Assembly (NCBI GenBank): GCA_027422505.1
Contig: JAPQWV010000299.1
Span: 434,001 to 498,000 of the forward strand
Length of the DNA: 64,000 bases
From: Craterostigma plantagineum
Taxonomy: Eukaryota; Streptophyta; Magnoliopsida; Lamiales; Linderniaceae
Reading direction: 5' to 3'
Under the pieces are notes generated by a model. It had not been told where the DNA came from and made no database searches. It saw only the letters and a list, made by a program, of their open reading frames with translations. The position numbers were made by a program, and so were the translations under genes. Positions 33,666 through 45,727 of the stretch are shown one piece after another; position 1 is the first letter of the stretch; the number at the start of each line of letters is the position of its first letter.

Positions 33666-35000
33666 GAGCAAATTGCGTCAGGTAAGGAACTTAATGTTTT
33701 AGAAACAGTTTGTTCTACATCTGTATACTCTACTTCTTGGATATTGGATTCAGGGGCTAGTACTCACATTTGTGTGTCCACGCAGGGTTTGGGACCAAGT
33801 AGAACGCTTGGGGAGCGTGAGATCGAGGTCAGAGTGGGAAGCGGGGATAGTATCTCGGCAAGCCACATCGGATCAAGATCTCTTGTTTTATCTTTTGGGC
33901 ATGTGTTGCGTTTGTACGATTGTCTTATACTCCCGAGGGGATTTAAGAACATCGTCTCCATTCCTGTTTTGAGCAGTAATGGTTATGTATTTAGTTTTAA
34001 TAATAATACATGCCACATTATGTATAGAAATAAAAATGTTGGCAGAGTGACACTATTTAAATACCCAGAACGACGTATCTGTGAATATTGTCACAAATAA
34101 ACGAACGACGGGAATAAATGCGAGGTACTTGTGGCATCTTCGATTAGGTCATGCTGGAGAACGTAAGATCCACGAGTTGGAAAAAAACGGGATATTGACA
34201 CCGTTGGGATCAGATCCCTATCCGACTTGTGAGTCGTGCCTCCAAGGTATAATGACCCGATCACCCTTCACCGGGACTTTTAATAGAGCCAGGAAATTCT
34301 CGGTTTAATTCACACGGACGTTTGCGGGCCGTTCAACGTGAAAGTTCGGGCTGACTTCCACTATTTTATTACCTTTGCGGATGATCACAGTCGTGGACTT
34401 GTGTATCTGATGAGGTATAAAGCCGATGCACTTGAAAGGTTCAAAGAGTATAAGGCGTTGGTGGAAAACCAAACTTCAAAATTCATTAAAGCCATTCGAT
34501 CGGATCGAGGTGGTGAGTACATGACTGTCGAGTTTGACCAGTTCTTGAAGGAGAATGGTATAATATCATAGATGACTCCGCCTGTCACGCCACAGTTGAA
34601 TGGCGTGGCCGAACGTAGAAACCAAACTTTATTAGATATGGTTCGTTATATGTTAAGCTATACAGATTTACCGATGTCATTGTGGGGACACGCGCTTTTG
34701 ACAGCGGCGTATACCATTAACCAGTGTCCCTCGAAGTCTGTTAACGGCATTCCGTATGAGATATGGACTGGTCGTTTACCCAGCTTATCACATATTAGGA
34801 TTTGGGGTTGCCCCGCCTATGTGAAAAAGCTGAAAACAGACCAATTGGAGTCTAGGTCAATAAAAGGACGTTTCATAGGTTGCCCCGAAGACTCTATGGG
34901 GTACCTATTCTATTTTCGTGATGATCAGAGGATCGTTGTGGGCCTACACGCACATTTTCTCGAGGAAGAGTTCATTCGAGATTGTGGCGTTGGCCGAGAG
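33666..35000 (+). pseudogene. Copia pol, protease and integrase part
   Basis: Aspartic protease with WILDSGASTHIC (Asp-Ser-Gly near 33744), ending in a stop near 34100. The pre-integrase zinc region has LWHLRLGHAGERK and CESCLQG (34130-34260). A stop or frameshift at about 34306 separates it from the integrase core: IHTDVCGPF (first Asp, near 34312), IRSDRGGEY (second Asp, near 34500), a stop at 34569, then NGVAERRNQ (catalytic Glu, near 34605). The C-terminal region continues with WGCPAYVKKL. At least three breaks inactivate it. Confidence 0.85.
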
Positions 35001-36742
35001 GTCACTCTCGAGGAGCAGTCGACCGAAACGCCCACACAGGATTCAGATGATCCGAGTGAACCAGTCTTGCGACGATCAGATGGGGTTCCACGCCAACCAC
35101 AGTGGTTTGGCATGTCACACGTCGAACATGATTATGTTGGGACTAGGGGACTTGTAAGAGAAGATCCCGCTACATTAGATCAAGCTATATCTGATGTTGA
35201 CTCAGCGAGATGGATTGAGGCTATGCGAGCTGAGATGGACTCAATGTACTCCAACAAAGTCTGGACTCTTGTAGACCTAACGAGTGATTTTAGACCAATC
35301 GGTTGTAAATGGATTTATAAAAGAAAGATTGGATCTGACGGACAAGTTGGGACATACAAGGCCAGGTTGGTTGCCAGGGCTATAACCAAAAAGAGGGAGT
35401 CGACTATGATGAGACTTTCTCGCCTGTAGCTATGATCAAGTCTATCCGAATAATGCTCGCCATAGCTGCGCACTATGATTATGAGATTTGGCAGATGGAC
35501 TTCAAAACGGCGTTCCTTAATGGATTCCTCATGGAGGAGATCTATATGGAGCAGCCAAAAGGTTTTGAGTCGGATGCAGATGCTCACAAAGTCTGCAAAC
35601 TGAATTGGTCCATTTATGGACTGAAACAGGCCTCTCGCAGCTGGAATCTACGTTTTGATGAAGCAGTTCGGAACTTTGGATTCGTGAAAAACGTAGATGA
35701 GCCATGTGTCTACAGAAAGAGCAGTGGGAGTATGGTGTCGTTCCTTGTATTGTACGTGGATGATATCCTTTTGATAGGAAATGACATCGGGATGCTCTCA
35801 TCGGTGAAAGCATGGCTTTCAACTGAATTCTCCATGAAAGACCTGGGAGAAGCGACGTATATACTAGGTATTCGCCTGTTCAGTGATCGAGCGAACCATA
35901 CGATCGGCTTATCTCAGGCCCTTTACTTAGAGAAAATCCTGAAGAAATTCAGAATGGATGACTCTAAGAGAGGGTTCTTACCAATGCAACATGGGATCCA
36001 TTTGTCGAAGTCAATGTCACCTCAAAGTGAGGAAGACAGAGGACGGATGAGTGGAATACCCTATGCGTCAGCAGTGGGTAGTCTGATGTACGCGATGTTG
36101 TGTACACGCCCGGACATTGCTTACGCTGTGAGCATAGTTAGTCGGTTGCAGGCAAACCCAGGGGAAGAACATTGGACAGCCGTTAAGAATATCTTTAAAT
36201 ACCATAGACGAACTAAAGACTTAACGCTGGTTTATGGAGGAGCGGGACTATAAGTAGTTGGTTATACCGATTCGGACTTCCAGTCGGACGTGGATGATCA
36301 AAAATCTAGTTCAGGTTTTGTATTCGTGCTCAACGGTGGGGCAGTGTCTTGGAGAAGCTCCAAGCAAAGCACGACTGCCGATTTCACGTGCGAGGCAGAA
36401 TACATAGCAGCCTAAGAGGCAGCTAAAGAAGCTGTTTGGATGAAAACATTCTTGGAGGAAGTTACTGTGGTACCAGTTGCTTACAGACCGCTTACACTTT
36501 GGTGCGATAATAGCGGTGCGGTTGCGCAAGCAAAGGAACCACGATCTCATAGCAAGTCCAAACATATTAAGAGAAAATATCAAGTATTACGTGAGTTCGT
36601 TGAAAACGGGATGGTCGCCGTGCAGAAAATCGCCACCGCAGAAAACGTGGCGGACCCGCTCACGAAGCCCTTGTCCCAAACAGTTATCGAACAGCATCTG
36701 TACAAGATGACCATTGCGATTGGCATTAGGTGCATCGCATGA
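35001..36742 (+). pseudogene. Copia pol, reverse transcriptase and RNase H part
   Basis: RT starts around SARWIEAMRAEMDSM (35200) with GCKWIYKRKIGSDG. A frameshift at 35380-35430 follows KARLVAR; the frame resumes at 35432 with WQMDFKTAFLNGF, YGLKQASRSW and the catalytic YVDD in FLVLYVDDILLIG near 35755. A stop at 36251-36253 interrupts before RNase H (YTDSDFQSDVDD, CEAEYIAA with a stop at 36413). It resumes from 36440 with LWCDNSGAV and ends LTKPLSQTVIEQH near 36700. The stop codon at 36740-36742 is probably the natural end. The 3' LTR lies 22 bp on. Confidence 0.88.
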
Positions 36743-36751
36743 CATTCGAGT

Positions 36752-36764
36752 GCAAGTGGGAGGC
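36752..36764 (+). other. Polypurine tract of the copia element
   Basis: GCAAGTGGGAGGC immediately precedes the 3' LTR at 36765. Confidence 0.65.
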
Positions 36765-39123
36765 TGTTAGGGAGTGTGCCCTCGGAATGCCATACGAGGA
36801 GGACTAGGAATAGTATAGGGCATACGATGATGTACAGGTTGTTAGACAGTTTTATTGTATATACCGTCAAATAAATTAATGAATATTATTTTCATTATAA
36901 TAAAGGCATTATTATTTATTTATCGAATTTAAAGTCTACTTGGCATCCGGCAGTGCGATAAATAAATAACACCCAAATGTTTGAGTTGGACGTCTGATTC
37001 TCGTGGGGACGAGAGAGGAGACACCGGATGGTCCTTAATCTCAGCATTAAATAAAAAGTACGTAAGTCTAAGGATTCTAGGTGGGTGACTAGATATCCGA
37101 ATATGACTTATCCATTGATGACCACATAGTATCGGTAGTGTTACCGATTACCTGAGAGGTCGTGGGTCGTGATGGAGATATCGGTGATCGGAGAGATCGT
37201 GTATTCGGACATTCGGCTCGTATTCATCTCAATCACATGGCTAGTATGTTGTAAATGATTGAATGAATGACTATAGCAGCCTCAGACCGATAGGGTCATT
37301 GACGGATTTGCTTTCGCGATTTTGGTTTGTCGCTAGTTGGCTAGGCTCGCAAGTGTTCATAAATAAGACACGGGTCAGCGACTCTACGGAGGTGATTGCC
37401 GGGCTTTGACTGCTATCGGGATTCACTGCCTATATTCGTATAGGTTAGTGTCCTATGAGGTAATCGGAGAGCGACGATTATAAAGCCTTCGACCGAAACT
37501 TGGAAAACTTGCTTGTATTAGATACGGGGCGGAGTTTAAACAATCGGTTCGGTCTCGATTATAATATAGTGTTAGGTTAGTGAGTTTGACATTTGCATGG
37601 CTCTCACCTAACCGGGACGCAAGTGAAAGGCGTAAGAAGTATTTAAATGTATACACTATAGTCGGTTCGCCCGAATTATGATTAGATCAAAATTCATTCT
37701 CAACTGGGATCTGTCCGGTACCGCGGGATTGGCTAGGTGAATATCGGGACTCGTGGATTCCTCCCATGCCAGTTGAGACGGACCTAGAGAGTCGCGCTTA
37801 AAAATGGTAATGAACTCGAACGAAAACGACGGGCTTTTCTCTCGAACCTAACGAATGAGATTCTTTGAGGTAGTGGATAGTTGATACGAGGTGTCAACGA
37901 CTTAGTTAAATTCCAGTGACGGTCACGTAAATAACTAGGACTTGAGATTGTCTTAAGTGCTTAATTAATTAACTAAGTGGGCTCAATTATAATTAAAATA
38001 ATTAGATTGGATTTAATTATTTTGTTATTTAAAACTGAGGGACTAAATTGAGAATTTAGAAATCTCAAGGACCAAAATGAATTGTCATAAAATAAAAAAA
38101 ACATAATAGAAATATCTACACATCCACGTTGGGATGTGTAGAACTAATGACTCATTAGTTGAGTCATTAACAAGAGTTTGACACTTGTTTCACTTAAATA
38201 ATAAAAAAAAATTATAAATATGAAAGGCAACGTTGGTTGCTAAGTAGTGAGTTTTGGAACCTTAACACTTTACTCAAAACATAGAACTAAAGAGAGAAAA
38301 GAAACAGAGTTGAAGTGTAGAACTTCTTAAGCCACAAATTCGTTTGACGAATCCCGACGCCCGTACCGAGCTGCGTCTAGCCATCGGGAGCAGTCTCGGA
38401 GGTTTGTTCAGAGGTCATACCAGCGTGACAATCTAGCCCGGAAGCCTCGGGATCCAGACGAGGTGTAGCCACATCCATCCGAGGCAACGACAGAAGAAAT
38501 CCCGTTCACCGAAGGATACCTCGAACCCTAACGATTCGATTTACGAAAAATACCCAACGATATTGGAATAATTTGCAAGACCCTTCGTTGCGAATGTTGG
38601 GAAGTGTAGAATTATTCTTGAAAATTTGGTATCGATCGGAAATTGTTTCAGTCATCAAATAGTCGAAAGACGGCAGACTGCCGCTTTACTTGAATTAATA
38701 ATTTCGAACCACAGATTTGATTTTGTGAAAAATACCAAACGACATCGGAATAATTCGGAAGACCTTTCGTTACGAATGTTGGGAAGTGTAGAATTATTCT
38801 GGAAAATTTGGTATTGATCGAAAATCATTTATGTCACCAAATAATCAAAAAACTACTGGCTGCCGCTTTGTTTGATTTGTTTGGAATTAAATTATTAATT
38901 TGAATAAATTCGAAATAAATTCGAATTCTGGGAATTCAAATTAACCGTGGTCTCCCGAGGCTTAGGGCAGTATCTCAGACCCTCGGGAGAAGCTGAAGGG
39001 CGTAAGGTCGAATTTATATATTAAAAATCGAAAATTCGCCACCCTACGATGCTCGGTTTGAAACGCGCTTCCACTGTCGCCACGTTCGGGGGCCGCCGTC
39101 AATTAATCGGGCTCACCCCAACA
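36765..39123 (+). repeat. Copia 3' LTR, uninterrupted
   Basis: 2359 bp, TGTTAGGGAGTGTGCCC to GCTCACCCCAACA. It is the empty-site counterpart for the composite insertion: CCTCAGACCGATAGGG near 37281-37296 carries one AGACC. It carries TATAAATA at 38213-38220. Confidence 0.92.
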
Positions 39124-39548
39124 AAATTATCAGGCGCCAGTTTTAGTATATGCGACAAGATAACATCAGATAATTTATAAACCACGATAACAACGGAGAT
39201 AAAGTGGGTGAGCTAAAATCATGTTCACTTTGGGAATTTTTATATAAAATAAAGTTGTTCGGTTTCCAATTATAAAATATTGTGCCTTGCAACCTTACCA
39301 TTTTACCCCTGCAAACATATCTAATATTACCATTTTAATCCTGATTAGAAATCCCGCTATATTTTGAGAATATATATTTCTAATATAATAATATAAATTG
39401 AAAATATTTAAGCTATATTTTTAAATGTTACTTATATGTATTATAATTATTCGAATTTGACTAATAATATTATTGAATATTATTTATATATAATAATATA
39501 ATTTGTGTATAGATATGTTATTTAAATATTTTTTTGTAAAAAATTATG
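39124..39548. other. AT-rich spacer without a gene
   Basis: About 420 bp with no ORF of interest and no recognised element end. It lies between the copia 3' LTR and a possible MITE. Confidence 0.5.
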
Positions 39549-39937
39549 GGATTTTTACACATAAATACCCATTTGAAAAAAAATTTGTAAATCAGTACCC
39601 TGTCAGCTTTTTTTTTATATATATGTACCTAACAGAATAAAAAATTTTTACAGATAGGTACCCGATCCGCAGTAGGTACGCCATACAACACATTTAGGTA
39701 CCATATATCAACGTATTTTGGTACATCAATAGAGGTAGAATTGGTACCCCGCTACAGCTTGCCGCAAGGTACTGTATGTAACGTATATAGGTACCATATA
39801 CGGGTACCATATAGATGCGTGACGCGGTACGCAAGACACATATGAAAAGGTACGTTAATACCAGGAAAATGGTACCCCCAAGCGAACGGGTACTTAACTA
39901 AAAAATTTTCTGACATGGGTACCTATGTGTAAAAATT
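39549..39937. mobile_element. Possible MITE with TACACATA-type inverted ends
   Basis: The left end GGATTTTTACACATAAATACC and the right end GGGTACCTATGTGTAAAAAT are imperfect inverted repeats of about 20 bp, 390 bp apart. The interior is non-coding and rich in GGTAC words. No target duplication is certain, so it could also be an inverted-repeat remnant of a larger element. Confidence 0.45.
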
Positions 39938-40169
39938 TTATTCAATTTGGTATTTTTCTATAGATTACACAAAAATTGTTAATTTAAATATATTATTATC
40001 GGGGAACTGGTGGAGATCGCCGCGGGGTGGGAGTATAATCATGTCCCCGCCCCGTCCCCATCCCCGCCAACGGGGAGAGATCTCCCCGGTCCCCGCCAGT
40101 GGGGATAAAAAAATTGGGGATTCTGTTGGAAATCCCCGGTGTCTCGAGATCCTGGCGCAGCGGACGTTT

Positions 40170-40480
40170 AAAATTTTTTCGAGATTTCCCTTTTATTTGT
40201 TTTTATTATTTTTCACCTTTGGCGACTGTTACGCGCCACAACCGTCGCCCATGACTTTTCCGTTTTTATTTTTTTATTATGTTTGACCTTCGCCGACTGT
40301 TTGTTGTACAACTGTCGCCCATGATTTATCAGTTTTCATTTTTTTAATTATTTGTTATATTTGACGACTGTTTCGCTACACAACAGTCACCATTGATTTT
40401 TACTTTTCTATTATTTTTTTATCATTTTTACCTTGGCGACTGTTGCGCTTTACAATAGTCGCTGATGAGGTTTAAAAACC
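40170..40480. repeat. Four tandem hairpin-forming units (~85 bp), probable CACTA sequence
   Basis: Four units carry an inverted pair such as GGCGACTGTT...AACAGTCGC with a short loop (near 40220, 40289, 40364, 40434), separated by T-rich spacers. Such hairpin repeats are common next to CACTA (En/Spm) transposase genes. They lie 1 kb upstream of the transposase fragment. Confidence 0.6.
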
Positions 40481-40589
40481 CTTCCCTCTCCGCTCTGTTA
40501 TTTTCATTCGTGCAAGACAAAAGCACACCAAAAGAACACCGTCAACTTTCCCGACCAACAACCACCACAAAAGCACACCGGCGGCCACC

Positions 40590-40692
40590 TTGAGCTTGAA
40601 TACGACGGCGAACGAGCTTGAATATGACGGCGACCAAGCTTGAATACGACGGCGAAGGCGACTGAGCTTGAATACGACGGCAACCGAAGCTA
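40590..40692 (+). repeat. Short tandem repeat, GAGCTTGAATACGACGGCGA type
   Basis: Four copies of a 24-30-bp unit of the kind GAGCTTGAATACGACGGCGA with small changes. It may be the leader or first exon of the CACTA transposase transcript. Function unknown. Confidence 0.6.
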
Positions 40693-41523
40693 AGCAAAAC
40701 GATTTCGAGATCGCGCTGATTCTGCTGCAAGCTAATGGGGTAAGCGATTCTTTCCTTGTTTATGTGACTCATTGATGATTTCTTGGCTTTTATTGGTTGA
40801 TTTTGCTCAAAGGTGATGACAGTTTGAGTTTATGATTTTGAGCAGGTGCTTGTTTCGATCGATTTTGAGAAATTTGATTTCGGTACGCCTTTGAATTTGG
40901 AGGTCTCTCTCGTCCCCGATTTGGCGAGTTTCGGTTTTTTTAGTCGATGTTGATTGCGGCTTAATTTTTTTCTATCATTGTGTGTTTGGAGTTTTTCTGT
41001 CGTCATGATTGCTGTTTCTAGTGTGGATTTACCTGGGCAATAGTTTAGAACTATCCCCTATTGAGATTTGTAAAAAAAAATAAAAAATAGGGTTTTAGGA
41101 GTCACAACTTTTTGGAATTTGTCTGGATTTGTACATGGACCGACGACCACCGTAAATCCGCGTTTGAGATTGAATATGACGGAGCTAAGGCAATTCACGT
41201 TGCTATTTAGGTTAATTTCGAATTTTGGTATTTTGGTTATTGATTTTTCGTCCCTTTTCGTTTTCATTCGAGGTTATGACAAATAAGGGTGACCTTTCTT
41301 TTTCGTCGAGCTTGATGTCTGATCTTATGATTCATTGTTTTTTTAATAGAATCAATTGCACGAGTTCTTTATCTTGATTTGTGGGTCGTTGATTTCTTCT
41401 GTTTTGTTTCGTATTTCGTTTATTCATTGATTGCTTTGGAAAGCTGAGTTGATTCACAAATTAAGTTTTTGGACAATTTGCATTATTGCTTTAGGAAGTA
41501 CATTTATTTGTTATCTACCTTAG

Positions 41524-41943
41524 GTGGTTGGTTTGGGTCGGGGTTGGATGTCTAGTAAGCGAACAACGGCCGAGTATTTGAATTGTGTAGAAGAGTTTAT
41601 GAATTGTGCGGAGCAAAATCGTAGAAAAAAGAGTCAATCCAAGATTTCATGTCCTTGTCGTAACTGTTTTAAGCTAAAGTGGTGGAATAGTGAGATTATT
41701 AGGGAACATCTGATTGTCTCCGGTTTTAAACTTGGTTACACAAATTGGATATGACACGGTGAGACTGTAGCTAGTCGTGTGGGTGGAGGATCTACAAGAG
41801 TGCAAGCCGAGGCAGACGACGATGTTTTAGCTGACGGTTATTCATCCGATATTGATCGTATTGAGGACATGCTCCGTGATGTTCAAGAGGATTTCAATGA
41901 ACATCCTCCCACATTTGATAGTCTAGTTAGGGACAATAGTATC
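41524..41943 (+). pseudogene. CACTA transposase, transposase-associated domain
   Basis: From about 41536 the frame encodes GWMSSKRTTAEYLNCVEEF, then CPCRNCFKLKWW, then HLIVSGFKLGYTNWI, the conserved layout of the transposase-associated domain at the N-terminus of plant CACTA TNPD-type proteins. TTAG at 41521-41524 may be a splice acceptor. A TGA at 41752-41754 falls where a Trp is expected (before HGE). After it the frame continues with an acidic segment (DDVLADGYSSDID) up to the LTR insertion at 41944. Confidence 0.75.
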
Positions 41944-42279
41944 TGTTAGGAAATATTTTGTAGTGTTCAATTTCATTGCATTATCTTTGTTGGTTTGCTT
42001 TATTAAACTTTGGGCTAGCTCTTAATTGGGTTAGTTCTTAGTTATTCATGTAATGGGCCTTCACAAGAGGCCACCTATTATATACCAACTTGTGGTATAA
42101 ATACTAAAACCCTAACACATAGTTAGGGGTGCTTGTGTGTTAAGAAACTAAACAATTTTAGAGTGAGAGAGTCTTCTCAAGAACAGCACCAAGCCCCACA
42201 CGCCCCGTTCTTAAATCTCGATCTTTAGGCGTGTTTAATCCGTCCGAAGTCGTATTGTTGGTGTAATCTCGGACCAACA
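41944..42279 (+). repeat. Family E copy 1, 5' LTR
   Basis: 336 bp with a TATA box TATAAATA at 42096-42103, followed by AAAACCCTAACACATAG. The PBS follows directly at 42281. Confidence 0.9.
42096..42103 (+). promoter_or_regulatory. TATA box of family E LTR
   Basis: GTGGTATAAATACTAAAACCC is conserved in the complete family E LTRs of the window (slightly changed in 45728-46066). It is the likely promoter. Confidence 0.5.
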
Positions 42280-42280
42280 A

Positions 42281-42294
42281 GTGGTATCAGAGCC
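42281..42294 (+). other. Primer binding site of family E copy 1
   Basis: GTGGTATCAGAGCC one base after the LTR; initiator Met tRNA type. Confidence 0.88.
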
Positions 42295-42549
42295 CAACGC
42301 GACCGGATTTGCGTGTTTTTAAGCAAGATTTGAGTGAAAAATTGCTTGAAAAATTATTTTCGTCACTTTCAGTTTTTGGGCGATTTCGAACTCGTTTTGT
42401 TGTTTTTAGACATCCCAAAGGTTGATTATGTGTTTAGGAATGTTTTTCTGATGTTTTGGAACAAGTTTCGTCGATTTTGAGTGAGATTTGAGCGAAAACG
42501 AGCCATTTTTCTGGAAAAAGTCGCGCAGCTATGGAACAGTAATCTGTGT

Positions 42550-43150
42550 TCTTGGCCGAGAAATTTTCTTACCCGAGAAAATTCTTAGCCGAGAAAATTT
42601 CACAGGCCGAGAAACTTTCGCTGCCCGAGAAATTTTCGCATCTACAGTCCGAGAAATTTCGCAGGCCGAGAAATTTTTCCGAGAAATTTCGCTGCTACAG
42701 CATGTGAAGCCCGCGAAATTTTCATACACTTCACTTCATCATACATATTTTCGCATCTTCAAAATTTTTCGCAGCTACAGTGATCCAAAAAATTTCAACT
42801 TCACTTTTTCGCATCCTCACTATTTCGCATCATCACTTCACTTCCATATCACTTGAGAAAATTCAAAACTTTCGAAATTTTTGCTACTTGAAAACTCTTT
42901 CTACGTGCGAAAATTTAATACCGTTTTTAGAACAAATTTTCACCGCGAAATTTTTGGAATACATGCGAAAAATTTGCACAACTGCGAAATTTCTTAACTT
43001 GCGAAAATTTTTATACATGCGAAATTGTACTCTGAATGCGAAATCTTCTTGATATGCGAAACTTTAACAGTACATGCGAAAATTTCCTTTGAATGCGAAA
43101 TTTCCTTATTTTCGCGACTCACTCTCACAACGAAATTTCTCGGGACAACA
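42550..43150 (+). repeat. CGAGAAATTT / GCGAAATTT motif tract in family E
   Basis: At least 15 irregularly spaced copies of words like GCCGAGAAATTTTC, then TGCGAAATTTT. Spacing varies, so this is not a simple tandem array. The corresponding part of copy 2 (51985-52340) has the same motif in a different arrangement. Confidence 0.75.
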
Positions 43151-45714
43151 TCTTTCGCACATTTTCACACCATTTTTTCGCACCCCCCGAGAAATTTGCA
43201 CCCAACCTTTAAACTTGATCCAAACTCGATTTTTAGCTTCAAATCTTGCAAAAATCACTCTTTAAAAATTGCACTTAAACGTTTTTTACCACCAAAATTT
43301 CTGGCCCCCCTCGGATTAAATAAGGTTAAGGAGCAAAATTTTTAAGCCTAAGGAAAAATTATATCATTGGATAGAGAAAAATTTTCTAAGGCCATTGGAC
43401 TTTGTCTATTTTAAACTTTTAAAATTTTCCGAAATAAAATTTTTCTGGGCCAAAATTTTCGGTATAGACAACGTTTTTGTGAAATTTTTGAAGGCAAATC
43501 CAAAACGCGGCAACGATCACCGTACCCAACAATCGACCTAGGACGGTATTGGCACATTATAGAAAAAGTTTAGGTCACCCCCAAACTTTTCGGAGCGGAA
43601 TTTCCAAATGCCAATTTCACACCCCCCGGCATGAATGGTACATGGGTTGCTCCACATTCATGACCGGTATGCACTGCGAGCAACCAACCCCATCATGCAC
43701 GTTACACGGGTTGCTCCACGTGCATGAAGGGATGTCAGAGAAGCGAGCAACCATCATGACTTCTGTACAAATCCGTGCAGAACCCGGACCTACAAAGAAC
43801 GGTTGACAAGAGATCAACCAACCATCAGTGGGCGCGCCATCTAATCTCGATGCTTAGGCGATGTGGATTTCATGTACCAGACTCCACCGTCCACCCACTG
43901 CCATCCATTCCACCATGGTGCGCTACATGGAGACGTCCTAAGCCACCGTGATCCTCTTTACGCCCTCACCACCACCACCACCTGACGAGTCTCAGAAGTG
44001 TCTGATCAACAGTTTTGGGCCACCCTCGTCGACATCACTCGTGGTCGGCTTTCAACGCGATCACGCCACGCCACCATAGTTCCCATGGATCAGTGAAACC
44101 CCCCTGATCCTAACCCAGGAACGAGCCTACCCTAGCCTCTCTAGTCTAGGTCTAGGTCACGCGACATCCTCCTCCACGCAAAGATCCAATCAACCATCTC
44201 GGGAGGATGACGTAAGTCGCTTGCAGGAGTTGCGAACCAACGACGACATGATCGCACTCCTCTGTCATATCTCACCACAACCCGGAACTCGCCCATAGGT
44301 ACAGGAGACGACTCGCTCGTTTCCCGAGTAGAAGTCGCGGCATCTGGTCCAACCGCGCAATTAACCCCTCCCAACCACTCAGCTATCCTTTCGCAGATAG
44401 CTGTTTCATTCGCACAAGAGGAACCACGTTAGCCATCACCGCCCCACTTGGAGACGGTTGATGTTGAACATGCAGTGCCCCGCCTCTCACTGCACCTCTT
44501 CCACCCACGTCGAGTCTAGTGTCCTCACCCACAGAAATTTTCCAATTTCTAGGACACAAACACTCTTTTCGCACCGCAGGTTCTTCGTGAACTTGCCCGA
44601 ACGCTTGATGACGTCCTTGTGACCGAGAGCGGAAGACCCACGACAGCCACCCTCACCACAACTGTCGATGGGCCACGGATACGAGCTTGTCTCATCGTTC
44701 GTGCGAACGGAAAGCCTTTGTGGCTCTCCGGTTCTTTCTGTCCTGTGCAAACAGGCGGCACATCGGACACGTGTTTCGATGTTATGACGACAGAGCGTCT
44801 TTGTGACCCCCGTCTTGTTAGTTACCCCGTTCGTGATGGAGCCCCGACTCATAGCAATCAGCGAGGAACTTACACATTCCATGCCGCGCTCAACGAGGAT
44901 CTATGAAGGAAAAGGTCCCATCACCGACACCACTCCACCACGCCTACGCTCACGCCACCACATGCTGCTCCGCCTCTTCCAAGTTTCGAAATGAACTTGG
45001 AGGAAAGCCAAATGCTGCTACTCCTGAGAATCCCACTTGATTGCCTCACTCAACACCACACCACACCATCATCATCACCATCAACGCCAGAGGCAGACTC
45101 GTCTCACGGACGACGTGACGATCCCAAAGACGGAGATCATCTCAAGGGGGAGTAAAGGAGATGAACTGAGTTGAAGATCGTACAGTAGGATCAGCAGCAA
45201 CCATCATCCACCTCCGCTCACACCACCTATGCCACCTCTCACAACACCTACTCCACCACCTCCACCAACTACGCCCCGCCGGAGGCTTCCACTACCTCCG
45301 CGCACATTCTTATGTGTCAAGCTATTATGTTCATAATGGAACACTCGAAGGAGCCATGGCACATCTCATCCACCACATTCCGCCACTACTGCGCTGACCA
45401 CTCTGAAGACCGGGCTCCCTACTCTTGAAAGTCACATTTCAATAGAGCCTTGGCACATTTTTTACGCCCCACGCCCACCTTCTTCTGGAGCCAGACGAGT
45501 CAACTTCGTGGCCGAACCAGACAACTTCCATTCGAAGACGACAAAATCCGGCGCCAAGAAGAAGAAGATTGGAGAATCTTAACAAGTGAGTCCTAGCCGA
45601 GCCATCAATGCCTCCGCAAGAAGAGGAGATATCCCTTGTAGGGGGAGTTTGCTAGGAATCGAGATCTCCCATATGCCCAACAAAGATATCCCGCGCTGAA
45701 CTGAAGATTGAACA
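43151..45714 (+). other. Non-coding or unrecognised interior of family E copy 1
   Basis: Contains short ORFs on both strands, none with a known domain. A stretch at 44619-44906 and a Pro/Thr/His-rich stretch up to 45150 correspond to the 182-codon ORF of copy 2 (53781-54329). They are broken here, so coding function is doubtful. A ~57-bp repeat unit occurs twice at 43629-43752. Confidence 0.5.
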
Positions 45715-45727
45715 CTAAGGGGGAGAT
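45715..45727 (+). other. Polypurine tract of family E copy 1
   Basis: ACTAAGGGGGAGAT precedes the 3' LTR at 45728. Confidence 0.8.

Larger units (their letters stand above)
18353..39123 (+). mobile_element. Ty1/copia element with ~2.36-kb LTRs, interrupted by Tekay-Cassandra insertion
   Basis: The 5' LTR (18353-18871 plus 29938-31788, 2370 bp without the insertion) matches the 3' LTR (36765-39123, 2359 bp). Termini are TGTTA...CCCCAACA. The interior (31789-36764) has a PBS-like site, a 1-kb leader, and gag-protease-integrase-RT-RNase H in copia order, all broken by stops and frameshifts. No target duplication is visible: the 5 bp outside the left end are CATTT and outside the right end AAATT. 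This suggests that one flank was lost or recombined. Confidence 0.9.

Noticed and set aside
41058..41267. Minus-strand ORF upstream of CACTA transposase
   Set aside because: Lys/Asn/Phe-rich reading of AT-rich leader DNA without a domain.
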